DNA of 64,000 nt, from NCBI GenBank assembly GCA_949987565.1, contig OX465121.1, positions 6,962,774 to 7,026,773 on the forward strand, read 5' to 3'. Under the pieces are notes generated by a model, which was not told the DNA's origin, did no database searches, and saw only the letters and a program-made list of their open reading frames with translations. Below, piece after piece: positions 1-12,300 of this stretch. The position numbers and the translations under genes were made by a program. The DNA is from Luidia sarsii (lineage: Eukaryota; Echinodermata; Asteroidea; Paxillosida; Luidiidae). Every line of letters starts with the position of its first letter. Positions within the stretch are counted from its first letter, which is position 1.

Positions 1-1585
1 CCTATGGCTTCTTTAAAGCAACGTAACTTGACACCTGCTGATCGACGTCATTATTTCCAATTACTGCCAGGACCGTCTGTGTACGGTCTTATAAGAATCA
101 GGACCCAATTTCATAGTTTTTGAAACACCTTATACAGCACAGTCGTGCTGAGAAAAAAATAAGTGAAAAATACACCCGGGATCGAACCACGAACCTACAC
201 GTTGGCAGTCGAGCGTCTTTCACACAAGGCCAATTGTCTTACGCAACAGTTTCGGATATCTTACACGTAAAAAAAAGTGAAAAGGGTTATTTACAAAAAA
301 ACGAAAACAAGAACTGTTTTTGAAAGACCGAAAAAACTAAGAAACAAAATTGAATAGGAAAACAAAACAGAACGAAGACAAGAGCCGTTTCGGAAGACCG
401 AAATAGATGGACAAAAAAGGGGAGAAAAAAAATGTATAAAAAAAAAACTGAAAACAAAAGCTGTATCGGAAGACCAAACAGCAAAAAATGAATAAAAAAC
501 AAACACGAAACTCTTAAAAAATCCAAGTTTGCGAGAAAAAAAGTTATGCGGTGTCAGACCAAGCTTTCAGATCCCCGGGACCTCCAGGGTCGTCCCGTGT
601 GCACGGATCTATTAGAGCTCTTAAGGCCTCGGTACCGGTCCACCGCACGTCCTTCCCTGTCCATCCATATAGGCCCGTAGACCCACGCGCCATGTGAGGG
701 AGGAAACACAGCGGCCCCTAGACCTTGGCCGCCGAGTCGACCAAATGCTTGTGTCCCTTTACGAAGGCGCGAACCTGGATTATGAGAACAGTCCCAGCAT
801 CACAGCGGCACATCTAGATGCGCCACATGCGACGTTGGTGTTTGCGGGAGTTTTTTAAACACCTTATACCGCACTATCGTGCTGAGAAAAAATAAATGAA
901 AAATACCCCCGGGATCGAACCACGAACCTACACGTTGGCAGGCGAGCGTCTTTCACACAAGGCCACTCGTGTTACGCAACAGTTACGGACATCTTATACA
1001 TGTTAGCGAACCCGATTAAAATTACGGGGCATGGCCGTTGGCGGCGGGCTTTTGGATTTCGTCGCGAGTAAAGGGTTCAGCACACTAAAATACTTCCGTA
1101 AGCCATAATTATTATGCATGGCGCAGTACAATGGCATGCATGTACAAAATTGTTCAAGTGAAAATGTTAGTGAGGTTTGACTTGAAAATCATGTCATGTC
1201 AGTTAAATTTTACCTTTAATATTGTCGATTCTAAACTCAAGCAAAGTTTCAACCTGAAGCAACATGTACAATACGATAACTCTTCCCAGTTAAAATAATG
1301 CAGCTTTAATGTCAAGTGACGCACTACACTGACACATTGTTATTGAAGACCACCCGAAGCTGATGATCATTGATCAAACGGTACAAATTCGGATATCATA
1401 TAGATTGAGGGAAGCAGCCAATTGAATGGTTGTCAAAAATCGTGTTCTAAACCGCAAAGGGAAAACCACAACTTTACACCCATGTTACGTGGCAGCCAGC
1501 TGATAAAGTGACAGTAACGAGTTCTTTCCAAGCAGGTACCTTTATATTCATGTCACGTGAATTGTGCTCAAAGTAACAATTTTTT

Positions 1586-1870
1586 ATGAAATATAATGAC
1601 CGCATAATTATTTGGACTCTTGGTTATTATTTCCAACATAATGAAGATGAAAAATTAATACGATTTTTATTCCCTTCTCCTTTCTTACCCAAAGTTCAGA
1701 ACTCTCAGTTATTAATTAGCGCAATACAGTTGTCAAAAAAATGTATACCTATGGCTTCTTTAAAGCAACGTAACTTGACACCTGCTGATCGACGTCATTA
1801 TTTCCAATTACTGCCAGGACCGTCTGTGTACGGTCTTATAAGAATCAGGACCCAATTTCATAGTTTTTGA
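1586..1870 (+). CDS. Short ORF of unknown function inside each monomer (94-aa form)
   Basis: This ORF begins MKYNDRIIIW and has no hydrophobic signal segment, zinc-binding pattern or family I recognise. Most copies have either this 94-codon form, ending at TGA (1868-1870 here), or a 107-codon form where the same position reads TTA and the frame continues into module A (for example 3333-3656, 10318-10641, 15554-15877). In the copy at 5077 the ATG is AAG. In the copies at 33023, 46994 and 53981 a one-base A deletion breaks the frame. Changes between copies are a mix of silent and replacement (CGC/CTC/CTG at codon 6, P to T, Y to N), with no clear sign of purifying selection. A TATA-like TTTATATT (1541-1548) and a CACGTG E-box (1555-1560) lie 25-45 bp upstream. 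It may be a chance ORF in AT-rich satellite. Confidence 0.15.
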   Translation: MKYNDRIIIWTLGYYFQHNEDEKLIRFLFPSPFLPKVQNSQLLISAIQLSKKCIPMASLKQRNLTPADRRHYFQLLPGPSVYGLIRIRTQFHSF

Positions 1871-1912
1871 AACACCTTATACAGCACAGTCGTGCTGAGA
1901 AAAAAATAAGTG

Positions 1913-1990
1913 AAAAATACACCCGGGATCGAACCACGAACCTACACGTTGGCAGTCGAGCGTCTTTCACACAAGGCCAATTGTCTTACG
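1913..1990 (-). ncRNA. Module A: tRNA-Gly(GCC)-like Pol III unit (one per monomer)
   Basis: Read on the minus strand, this segment has an exact Pol III B box (GGTTCGATCCC, complement at 1925-1935). A degenerate A-box-like TGGCCTTGTGTGAAAG (complement at 1964-1979) lies at tRNA-like spacing from it. Between them CTCGACTGCCAA fits a tRNA-Gly anticodon loop CT-GCC-AA. The 3' side of the anticodon stem (CGTGT) no longer pairs, so this is not a functional glycine tRNA. A T5 tract (complement at 1913-1917), which would act as a Pol III terminator, follows the T arm by about 7-8 nt. The module recurs at about +339 (B box) from each ORF start. It may be a tRNA pseudogene, a SINE head, or a short Pol III RNA gene; transcription is not shown. 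Confidence 0.55.
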
Positions 1991-2039
1991 CAACAGTTTC
2001 GGATATCTTACACGTAAAAAAAAGTGAAAAGGGTTATTT

Positions 2040-2290
2040 ACAAAAAAACGAAAACAAGAACTGTTTTTGAAAGACCGAAAAAACTAAGAAACAAAATTGA
2101 ATAGGAAAACAAAACAGAACGAAGACAAGAGCCGTTTCGGAAGACCGAAATAGATGGACAAAAAAGGGGAGAAAAAAAATGTATAAAAAAAAAACTGAAA
2201 ACAAAAGCTGTATCGGAAGACCAAACAGCAAAAAATGAATAAAAAACAAACACGAAACTCTTAAAAAATCCAAGTTTGCGAGAAAAAAAG
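2040..2290. repeat. A/purine-rich block with three degenerate subrepeats
   Basis: The + strand is strongly purine-rich, with many A runs and almost no T. Three related segments start near 2049, 2120 and 2197 (spacing ~71 and ~77 bp). Their common pattern is GAAnACAAnAgCtGTnTcGGAAGACC. The middle one contains the perfect inverted repeat TTCGG-AAGA-CCGAA. The antisense frames are open only because T-rich codons avoid stops, giving Phe-rich peptides that I do not consider genes. Length differences among copies are confined mainly to A runs (for example after GTATA), as expected from slippage. Confidence 0.75.
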
Positions 2291-2597
2291 TTATGCGGTG
2301 TCAGACCAAGCTTTCAGATCCCCGGGACCTCCAGGGTCGTCCCGTGTGCACGGATCTATTAGAGCTCTTAAGGCCTCGGTACCGGTCCACCGCACGTCCT
2401 TCCCTGTCCATCCATATAGGCCCGTAGACCCACGCGCCATGTGAGGGAGGAAACACAGCGGCCCCTAGACCTTGGCCGCCGAGTCGACCAAATGCTTGTG
2501 TCCCTTTACGAAGGCGCGAACCTGGATTATGAGAACAGTCCCAGCATCACAGCGGCACATCTAGATGCGCCACATGCGACGTTGGTGTTTGCGGGAG
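2291..2597. other. GC/CpG-rich palindrome-dense block of the monomer
   Basis: In contrast with the AT-rich remainder, this block has 24 CpG by my count in about 305 bp and almost no variation between copies. Perfect palindromes include AAGCTT (2308), CCCGGG (2321), GTGCAC (2346), AGAGCTCT (2361), CTTAAG (2367), AGGCCT (2371), CGGTACCG (2377), ACCGGT (2381), GTCGAC (2483) and TCTAGA (2560). Five of these overlap as a chain within 26 bp (2361-2386). There is also a CGGGAC/GTCCCG hairpin just downstream of AAGCTT. I found no ORF and no recognised RNA in it. Its right part continues into the tail of module B, which is shared with the solo element at 57770-57859. Confidence 0.6.
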
Positions 2598-2645
2598 TTT
2601 TTTAAACACCTTATACCGCACTATCGTGCTGAGAAAAAATAAATG

Positions 2646-2725
2646 AAAAATACCCCCGGGATCGAACCACGAACCTACACGTTGGCAGGCGAGCGTCTTT
2701 CACACAAGGCCACTCGTGTTACGCA
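2646..2725 (-). ncRNA. Module B: second tRNA-Gly(GCC)-like unit (one per monomer)
   Basis: This is a paralogue of module A in the same orientation, about 733 bp away. The B box complement is at 2658-2668, the A-box-like complement at 2697-2712 and the T5 terminator complement at 2646-2650. On the minus strand the anticodon region reads CTCGCCTGCCA, which as I recall matches animal tRNA-Gly(GCC) over that stretch and supports tRNA-Gly origin better than module A does. The anticodon stem is again broken on its 3' side (CGTGT). Its downstream tail on the minus strand (GTGTTTAAAAAACTCCCGC and onward) differs from module A and continues into the CpG-rich block. The B box recurs at about +1072 from each ORF start. 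In the copies near 34112, 39351, 42844 and 48083 the sequence CACGTTGG reads CACTTTGG. Confidence 0.55.
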
Positions 2726-2755
2726 ACAGTTACGGACATCTTATACATGTTAGCG

Positions 2756-3332
2756 AACCCGATTAAAATTACGGGGCATGGCCGTTGGCGGCGAGCTTTT
2801 GGATTTCGTCGCGAGTAAAGGGTTCAGCACACTAAAATACTTCCGTAAGCCATAATTATTATGCATGGCGCAGTACAATGGCATGCATGTACAAAATTGT
2901 TCAAGTGAAAATGTTAGTGAGGTTTGACTTGAAAATCATGTCATGTCAGTTAAATTTTACCTTTAATATTGTCGATTCTAAACTCAAGCAAAGTTTCAAC
3001 CTGAAGCAACATGTACAATACGATAACTCTTCCCAGTTAAAATAATGCAGCTTTAATGTCAAGTGACGCACTACACTGACACATTGTTATTGAAGACCAC
3101 CCGAAGCTGATGATCATTGATCAAACGGTACAAATTCGGATATCATATAGATTGAGGGAAGCAGCCAATTGAATGGTTGTCAAAAATCGTGTTCTAAACC
3201 GCAAAGGGAAAACCACAACTTTACACCCATATTACGTGGCAGCCAGCTGATAAAGTGACAGTAACGAGTTCTTTCCAAGCAGGTACCTTTATATTCATGT
3301 CACGTGAATTGTGCTCAAAGTAACATTTTTTT
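2756..3332. other. AT-rich inter-module spacer of the monomer
   Basis: No gene is seen here. The spacer contains the interrupted palindrome TGATCA-T-TGATCA, short ATGTCATGTCA direct repeats, a CACGTG E-box and a TTTATATT box just before the ORF. Most copy-diagnostic variants lie here: TGACTTG/TGACGTG, GCTGATAAAG/GCTGAGAAAG, CCCATGTT/CCCATATT, and the 4-bp deletion GGCAGCCAGCTG to GGCAGCTG. Those variants define the higher-order repeat. Confidence 0.7.
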
Positions 3333-6300
3333 ATGAAATATAATGACCGCATAATTATTTGGACTCTTGGTTATTATTTCCAACATAATGAAGATGAAAA
3401 ATTAATACGATTTTTATTCCCTTCTCCTTTCTTACCCAAAGTTCAGAACTCTCAGTTATTAATTAGCGCAATACAGTTGTCAAAAAAATGTATACCTATG
3501 GCTTCTTTAAAGCAACGTAACTTGACACCTGCTGATCGACGTCATTATTTCCAATTACTGCCAAGACCGTCTGTGTACGGTCTTATAAGAATCAGGACCC
3601 AATTTCATAGTTTTTTAAACACCTTATACAGCACAGTCGTGCTGAGAAAAAAATAAGTGAAAAATACACCCGGGATCGAACCACGAACCTACACGTTGGC
3701 AGTCGAGCGTCTTTCACACAAGGCCAATTGTCTTACGCAACAGTTTCGGATATCTTACACGTTAAAAAAAAGTGAAAAGGGTTATTTACAAAAAAACGAA
3801 AACAAGAACTGTTTTTGAACGACCGAAAAAACTAAGAAACAAAATTGAATAGGAAAACAAAACAGAACGAAGACAAGAGCCGTTTCGGAAGACCGAAATA
3901 GATGGACAAAAAAGGGGAGAAAAAAAATGTATAAAAAAAAAACTGAAAACAAAAGCTGTATCGGAAGACCAAACAGCAAAAAATGAATAAAAAACAAACA
4001 CGAAACTCTTAAAAAATCCAAGTTTGCGAGAAAAAAAGTTATGCGGTGTCAGACCAAGCTTTCAGATCCCCGGGACCTCCAGGGTCGTCCCGTGTGCACG
4101 GATCTATTAGAGCTCTTAAGGCCTCGGTACCGGTCCACCGCACGTCCTTCCCTGTCCATCCATATAGGCCCGTAGACCCACGCGCCATGTGAGGGAGGAA
4201 ACACAGCGGCCCCTAGACCTTGGCCGCCGAGTCGACCAAATGCTTGTGTCCCTTTACGAAGGCGCGAACCTGGATTATGAGAACAGTCCCAGCATCACAG
4301 CGGCACATCTAGATGCGCCACATGCGACGTTGGTGTTTGCGGGAGTTTTTTAAACACCTTATACCGCACTATCGTGCTGAGAAAAAATAAATGAAAAATA
4401 CCCCCGGGATCGAACCACGAACCTACACGTTGGCAGGCGAGCGTCTTTCACACAAGGCCACTCGTGTTACGCAACAGTTACGGACATCTTATACATGTTA
4501 GCGAACCCGATTAAAATTACGGGGCATGGCCGTTGGCGGCGGGCTTTTGGATTTCGTCGCGAGTAAAGGGTTCAGCACACTAAATTACTTCCGTAAGCCA
4601 TAATTATTATGCATGGCGCAGTACAATGGCATGCATGTACAAAATTGTTCAAGTGAAAATGTTAGTGAGGTTTGACGTGAAAATCATGTCATGTCAGTTA
4701 AATTTTACCTTTAATATTGTCGATTCTAAACTCAAGCAAAGTTTCAACCTGAAGCAACATGTACAATACGATAACTCTTCCCAGTTAAAATAATGCAGCT
4801 TTAATGTCAAGTGACGCACTACACTGACACATTGTTATTGAAGACCACCCGAAGCTGATGATCATTGATCAAACGGTACAAATTCGGATATCATATAGAT
4901 TGAGGGAAGCAGCAAATTGAATGGTTGTCAAAAATCGTGTTCTAAACCGCAAGGGGAAAACCACAACTTTACACCCATGTTACGTGGCAGCTGATAAAGT
5001 GACAGTAACGAGTTTTTTCCAAGAAGGTACCTTTATATTCATGTCACGTGAATTGTGCTCAAAGTAACAATTTTTTAAGAAATATAATGACCTCATAATT
5101 ATTTGGACTCTTGGTTATTATTTCCAACATAATGAAGATGAGAAATTAATACGATTTTTATTCCCTTCTCCTTTCTTAACCAAAGTTCAGAACTCTCAGT
5201 TATTAATAAGCGCAATACAGTTGTCAAAAAAGTGTATACCTATGGCTTCTTTAAAGCAACGTAACTTGACACCTGCTGATCGACGTCATTATTTCCAATT
5301 ACTGCCAGGACCGTCTGTGTACGGTCTTATAAGAATCAGGACCCAATTTCATAGTTTTTGAAACACCTTATACAGCACAGTCGTGCTGAGAAAAAAATAA
5401 GTGAAAAATACACCCGGGATCGAACCACGAACCTACACGTTGGCAGTCGAGCGTCTTTCACACAAGGCCAATTGTCTTACGCAACAGTTTCGGATATCTT
5501 ACACGTAAAAAAAAGTGAAAAGGGTTATTTACAAAAAAACGAAAACAAGAACTGTTTTTGAAAGACCGAAAAAACTAAGAAACAAAATTGAATAGGAAAA
5601 CAAAACAGAACGAAGACAAGAGCCGTTTCGGAAGACCGAAATAGATGGACAAAAAAGGGGAGAAAAAAAATGTATAAAAAAAAAACTGAAAACAAAAGCT
5701 GTATCGGAAGACCAAACAGCAAAAAATGAATAAAAAACAAACACGAAACTCTTAAAAAATCCAAGTTTGCGAGAAAAAAAGTTATGCGGTGTCAGACCAA
5801 GCTTTCAGATCCCCGGGACCTCCAGGGTCGTCCCGTGTGCACGGATCTATTAGAGCTCTTAAGGCCTCGGTACCGGTCCACCGCACGTCCTTCCCTGTCC
5901 ATCCATATAGGCCCGTAGACCCACGCGCCATGTGAGGGAGGAAACACAGCGGCCCCTAGACCTTGGCCGCCGAGTCGACCAAATGCTTGTGTCCCTTTAC
6001 GAAGGCGCGAACCTGGATTATGAGAACAGTCCCAGCATCACAGCGGCACATCTAGATGCGCCACATGCGACGTTGGTGTTTGCGGGAGTTTTTTAAACAC
6101 CTTATACCGCACTATCGTGCTGAGAAAAAATAAATGAAAAATACCCCCGGGATCGAACCACGAACCTACACGTTGGCAGGCGAGCGTCTTTCACACAAGG
6201 CCACTCGTGTTACGCAACAGTTACGGACATCTTATACATGTTAGCGAACCCGATTAAAATTACGGGGCATGGCCGTTGGCGGCGGGCTTTTGGATTTCGT

Positions 6301-9300
6301 CGCGAGTAAAGGGTTCAGCACACTAAAATACTTCCGTAAGCCATAATTATTATGCATGGCGCAGTACAATGGCATGCATGTACAAAATTGTTCAAGTGAA
6401 AATGTTAGTGAGGTTTGACTTGAAAATCATGTCATGTCAGTTAAATTTTACCTTTAATATTGTCGATTCTAAACTCAAGCAAAGTTTCAACCTGAAGCAA
6501 CATGTACAATACGATAACTCTTCCCAGTTAAAATAATGCAGCTTTAATGTCAAGTGACGCACTACACTGACACATTGTTATTGAAGACCACCCGAAGCTG
6601 ATGATCATTGATCAAACGGTACAAATTCGGATATCATATAGATTGAGGGAAGCAGCCAATTGAATGGTTGTCAAAAATCGTGTTCTAAACCGCAAAGGGA
6701 AAACCACAACTTTACACCCATGTTACGTGGCAGCCAGCTGATAAAGTGACAGTAACGAGTTCTTTCCAAGCAGGTACCTTTATATTCATGTCACGTGAAT
6801 TGTGCTCAAAGTAACAATTTTTTATGAAATATAATGACCGCATAATTATTTGGACTCTTGGTTATTATTTCCAACATAATGAAGATGAAAAATTAATACG
6901 ATTTTTATTCCCTTCTCCTTTCTTACCCAAAGTTCAGAACTCTCAGTTATTAATTAGCGCAATACAGTTGTCAAAAAAGTGTATACCTATGGCTTCTTTA
7001 AAGCAACGTAACTTGACACCTGCTGATCGACGTCATTATTTCCAATTACTGCCAGGACCGTCTGTGTACGGTCTTATAAGAATCAGGACCCAATTTCATA
7101 GTTTTTGAAACACCTTATACAGCACAGTCGTGCTGAGAAAAAAATAAGTGAAAAATACACCCGGGATCGAACCACGAACCTACACGTTGGCAGTCGAGCG
7201 TCTTTCACACAAGGCCAATTGTCTTACGCAACAGTTTCGGATATCTTACACGTAAAAAAAAGTGAAAAGGGTTATTTACAAAAAAACGAAAACAAGAACT
7301 GTTTTTGAAAGACCGAAAAAACTAAGAAACAAAATTGAATAGGAAAACAAAACAGAACGAAGACAAGAGCCGTTTCGGAAGACCGAAATAGATGGACAAA
7401 AAAGGGGAGAAAAAAAATGTATAAAAAAAAAACTGAAAACAAAAGCTGTATCGGAAGACCAAACAGCAAAAAATGAATAAAAAACAAACACGAAACTCTT
7501 AAAAAATCCAAGTTTGCGAGAAAAAAAGTTATGCGGTGTCAGACCAAGCTTTCAGATCCCCGGGACCTCCAGGGTCGTCCCGTGTGCACGGATCTATTAG
7601 AGCTCTTAAGGCCTCGGTACCGGTCCACCGCACGTCCTTCCCTGTCCATCCATATAGGCCCGTAGACCCACGCGCCATGTGAGGGAGGAAACACAGCGGC
7701 CCCTAGACCTTGGCCGCCGAGTCGACCAAATGCTTGTGTCCCTTTACGAAGGCGCGAACCTGGATTATGAGAACAGTCCCAGCATCACAGCGGCACATCT
7801 AGATGCGCCACATGCGACGTTGGTGTTTGCGGGAGTTTTTTAAACACCTTATACCGCACTATCGTGCTGAGAAAAAATAAATGAAAAATACCCCCGGGAT
7901 CGAACCACGAACCTACACGTTGGCAGGCGAGCGTCTTTCACACAAGGCCACTCGTGTTACGCAACAGTTACGGACATCTTATACATGTTAGCGAACCCGA
8001 TTAAAATTACGGGGCATGGCCGTTGGCGGCGGGCTTTTGGATTTCGTCGCGAGTAAAGGGTTCAGCACACTAAAATACTTCCGTAAGCCATAATTATTAT
8101 GCATGGCGCAGTACAATGGCATGCATGTACAAAATTGTTCAAGTGAAAATGTTAGTGAGGTTTGACTTGAAAATCATGTCATGTCAGTTAAATTTTACCT
8201 TTAATATTGTCGATTCTAAACTCAAGCAAAGTTTCAACCTGAAGCAACATGTACAATACGATAACTCTTCCCAGTTAAAATAATGCAGCTTTAATGTCAA
8301 GTGACGCACTACACTGACACATTGTTATTGAAGACCACCCGAAGCTGATGATCATTGATCAAACGGTACAAATTCGGATATCATATAGATTGAGGGAAGC
8401 AGCCAATTGAATGGTTGTCAAAAATCGTGTTCTAAACCGCAAAGGGAAAACCACAACTTTACACCCATGTTACGTGGCAGCCAGCTGATAAAGTGACAGT
8501 AACGAGTTCTTTCCAAGCAGGTACCTTTATATTCATGTCACGTGAATTGTGCTCAAAGTAACAATTTTTTATGAAATATAATGACCGCATAATTATTTGG
8601 ACTCTTGGTTATTATTTCCAACATAATGAAGATGAAAAATTAATACGATTTTTATTCCCTTCTCCTTTCTTACCCAAAGTTCAGAACTCTCAGTTATTAA
8701 TTAGCGCAATACAGTTGTCAAAAAAGTGTATACCTATGGCTTCTTTAAAGCAACGTAACTTGACACCTGCTGATCGACGTCATTATTTCCAATTACTGCC
8801 AGGACCGTCTGTGTACGGTCTTATAAGAATCAGGACCCAATTTCATAGTTTTTGAAACACCTTATACAGCACAGTCGTGCTGAGAAAAAAATAAGTGAAA
8901 AATACACCCGGGATCGAACCACGAACCTACACGTTGGCAGTCGAGCGTCTTTCACACAAGGCCAATTGTCTTACGCAACAGTTTCGGATATCTTACACGT
9001 AAAAAAAAGTGAAAAGGGTTATTTACAAAAAAACGAAAACAAGAACTGTTTTTGAAAGACCGAAAAAACTAAGAAACAAAATTGAATAGGAAAACAAAAC
9101 AGAACGAAGACAAGAGCCGTTTCGGAAGACCGAAATAGATGGACAAAAAAGGGGAGAAAAAAAATGTATAAAAAAAAAACTGAAAACAAAAGCTGTATCG
9201 GAAGACCAAACAGCAAAAAATGAATAAAAAACAAACACGAAACTCTTAAAAAATCCAAGTTTGCGAGAAAAAAAGTTATGCGGTGTCAGACCAAGCTTTC

Positions 9301-12300
9301 AGATCCCCGGGACCTCCAGGGTCGTCCCGTGTGCACGGATCTATTAGAGCTCTTAAGGCCTCGGTACCGGTCCACCGCACGTCCTTCCCTGTCCATCCAT
9401 ATAGGCCCGTAGACCCACGCGCCATGTGAGGGAGGAAACACAGCGGCCCCTAGACCTTGGCCGCCGAGTCGACCAAATGCTTGTGTCCCTTTACGAAGGC
9501 GCGAACCTGGATTATGAGAACAGTCCCAGCATCACAGCGGCACATCTAGATGCGCCACATGCGACGTTGGTGTTTGCGGGAGTTTTTTAAACACCTTATA
9601 CCGCACTATCGTGCTGAGAAAAAATAAATGAAAAATACCCCCGGGATCGAACCACGAACCTACACGTTGGCAGGCGAGCGTCTTTCACACAAGGCCACTC
9701 GTGTTACGCAACAGTTACGGACATCTTATACATGTTAGCGAACCCGATTAAAATTACGGGGCATGGCCGTTGGCGGCGAGCTTTTGGATTTCGTCGCGAG
9801 TAAAGGGTTCAGCACACTAAAATACTTCCGTAAGCCATAATTATTATGCATGGCGCAGTACAATGGCATGCATGTACAAAATTGTTCAAGTGAAAATGTT
9901 AGTGAGGTTTGACTTGAAAATCATGTCATGTCAGTTAAATTTTACCTTTAATATTGTCGATTCTAAACTCAAGCAAAGTTTCAACCTGAAGCAACATGTA
10001 CAATACGATAACTCTTCCCAGTTAAAATAATGCAGCTTTAATGTCAAGTGACGCACTACACTGACACATTGTTATTGAAGACCACCCGAAGCTGATGATC
10101 ATTGATCAAACGGTACAAATTCGGATATCATATAGATTGAGGGAAGCAGCCAATTGAATGGTTGTCAAAAATCGTGTTCTAAACCGCAAAGGGAAAACCA
10201 CAACTTTACACCCATATTACGTGGCAGCCAGCTGATAAAGTGACAGTAACGAGTTCTTTCCAAGCAGGTACCTTTATATTCATGTCACGTGAATTGTGCT
10301 CAAAGTAACATTTTTTTATGAAATATAATGACCGCATAATTATTTGGACTCTTGGTTATTATTTCCAACATAATGAAGATGAAAAATTAATACGATTTTT
10401 ATTCCCTTCTCCTTTCTTACCCAAAGTTCAGAACTCTCAGTTATTAATTAGCGCAATACAGTTGTCAAAAAAATGTATACCTATGGCTTCTTTAAAGCAA
10501 CGTAACTTGACACCTGCTGATCGACGTCATTATTTCCAATTACTGCCAAGACCGTCTGTGTACGGTCTTATAAGAATCAGGACCCAATTTCATAGTTTTT
10601 TAAACACCTTATACAGCACAGTCGTGCTGAGAAAAAAATAAGTGAAAAATACACCCGGGATCGAACCACGAACCTACACGTTGGCAGTCGAGCGTCTTTC
10701 ACACAAGGCCAATTGTCTTACGCAACAGTTTCGGATATCTTACACGTTAAAAAAAAGTGAAAAGGGTTATTTACAAAAAAACGAAAACAAGAACTGTTTT
10801 TGAACGACCGAAAAAACTAAGAAACAAAATTGAATAGGAAAACAAAACAGAACGAAGACAAGAGCCGTTTCGGAAGACCGAAATAGATGGACAAAAAAGG
10901 GGAGAAAAAAAATGTATAAAAAAAAAACTGAAAACAAAAGCTGTATCGGAAGACCAAACAGCAAAAAATGAATAAAAAACAAACACGAAACTCTTAAAAA
11001 ATCCAAGTTTGCGAGAAAAAAAGTTATGCGGTGTCAGACCAAGCTTTCAGATCCCCGGGACCTCCAGGGTCGTCCCGTGTGCACGGATCTATTAGAGCTC
11101 TTAAGGCCTCGGTACCGGTCCACCGCACGTCCTTCCCTGTCCATCCATATAGGCCCGTAGACCCACGCGCCATGTGAGGGAGGAAACACAGCGGCCCCTA
11201 GACCTTGGCCGCCGAGTCGACCAAATGCTTGTGTCCCTTTACGAAGGCGCGAACCTGGATTATGAGAACAGTCCCAGCATCACAGCGGCACATCTAGATG
11301 CGCCACATGCGACGTTGGTGTTTGCGGGAGTTTTTTAAACACCTTATACCGCACTATCGTGCTGAGAAAAAATAAATGAAAAATACCCCCGGGATCGAAC
11401 CACGAACCTACACGTTGGCAGGCGAGCGTCTTTCACACAAGGCCACTCGTGTTACGCAACAGTTACGGACATCTTATACATGTTAGCGAACCCGATTAAA
11501 ATTACGGGGCATGGCCGTTGGCGGCGGGCTTTTGGATTTCGTCGCGAGTAAAGGGTTCAGCACACTAAATTACTTCCGTAAGCCATAATTATTATGCATG
11601 GCGCAGTACAATGGCATGCATGTACAAAATTGTTCAAGTGAAAATGTTAGTGAGGTTTGACGTGAAAATCATGTCATGTCAGTTAAATTTTACCTTTAAT
11701 ATTGTCGATTCTAAACTCAAGCAAAGTTTCAACCTGAAGCAACATGTACAATACGATAACTCTTCCCAGTTAAAATAATGCAGCTTTAATGTCAAGTGAC
11801 GCACTACACTGACACATTGTTATTGAAGACCACCCGAAGCTGATGATCATTGATCAAACGGTACAAATTCGGATATCATATAGATTGAGGGAAGCAGCAA
11901 ATTGAATGGTTGTCAAAAATCGTGTTCTAAACCGCAAGGGGAAAACCACAACTTTACACCCATGTTACGTGGCAGCTGATAAAGTGACAGTAACGAGTTT
12001 TTTCCAAGAAGGTACCTTTATATTCATGTCACGTGAATTGTGCTCAAAGTAACAATTTTTTATGAAATATAATGACCTCATAATTATTTGGACTCTTGGT
12101 TATTATTTCCAACATAATGAAGATGAGAAATTAATACGATTTTTATTCCCTTCTCCTTTCTTAACCAAAGTTCAGAACTCTCAGTTATTAATAAGCGCAA
12201 TACAGTTGTCAAAAAAGTGTATACCTATGGCTTCTTTAAAGCAACGTAACTTGACACCTGCTGATCGACGTCATTATTTCCAATTACTGCCAGGACCGTC

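Larger units (their letters stand above)
1586..3332. repeat. Representative monomer of the satellite
   Basis: Layout of one unit, valid for all others by adding the copy offset. The short + ORF is at 1586-1870, with a perfect 6-bp-stem hairpin at 1818-1835 (GACCGT/ACGGTC). Module A is about 1866-2040: its hairpin is at 1882-1897 (CAGCAC/GTGCTG, loop AGTC) and its minus-strand tRNA-like body at 1918-1990. The purine-rich subrepeat block is 2040-2290. The GC- and CpG-rich palindrome block is 2291-2597. Module B (minus-strand tRNA-like) is about 2597-2755. An AT-rich spacer runs 2756-3332. Modules A and B are diverged paralogues in the same orientation, so the monomer itself contains an older internal duplication. 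Confidence 0.9.

Noticed and set aside
287..526. Minus-strand Phe-rich ORFs of 61-81 codons in every monomer
   Set aside because: They are the complement of the A/purine-rich block. Composition bias removes stops, several frames overlap, and homopolymer changes shift them freely between copies.
1913..1990. Functional glycine tRNA gene
   Set aside because: The anticodon stem does not pair on its 3' side and the A box is degenerate.
1867..2070. 67-codon + ORF (starts at MKHLIQ) following the 94-codon ORF
   Set aside because: It runs antisense through the tRNA-like module A, starts at a TTG-type codon, and vanishes in copies with TTA instead of TGA or a changed A run.
2049..2290. CENP-B box
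   Set aside because: TTCGGAAGACCGAAA fits the first part of the box but lacks the CGGG end, so centromere identity is not supported by sequence.
2308..2565. Cloning-vector polylinker contamination
   Set aside because: Many restriction-type sites are present, but their order and spacing match no linker I know. The block is in all copies, and part of it is shared with the diverged solo element at 57770-57859.
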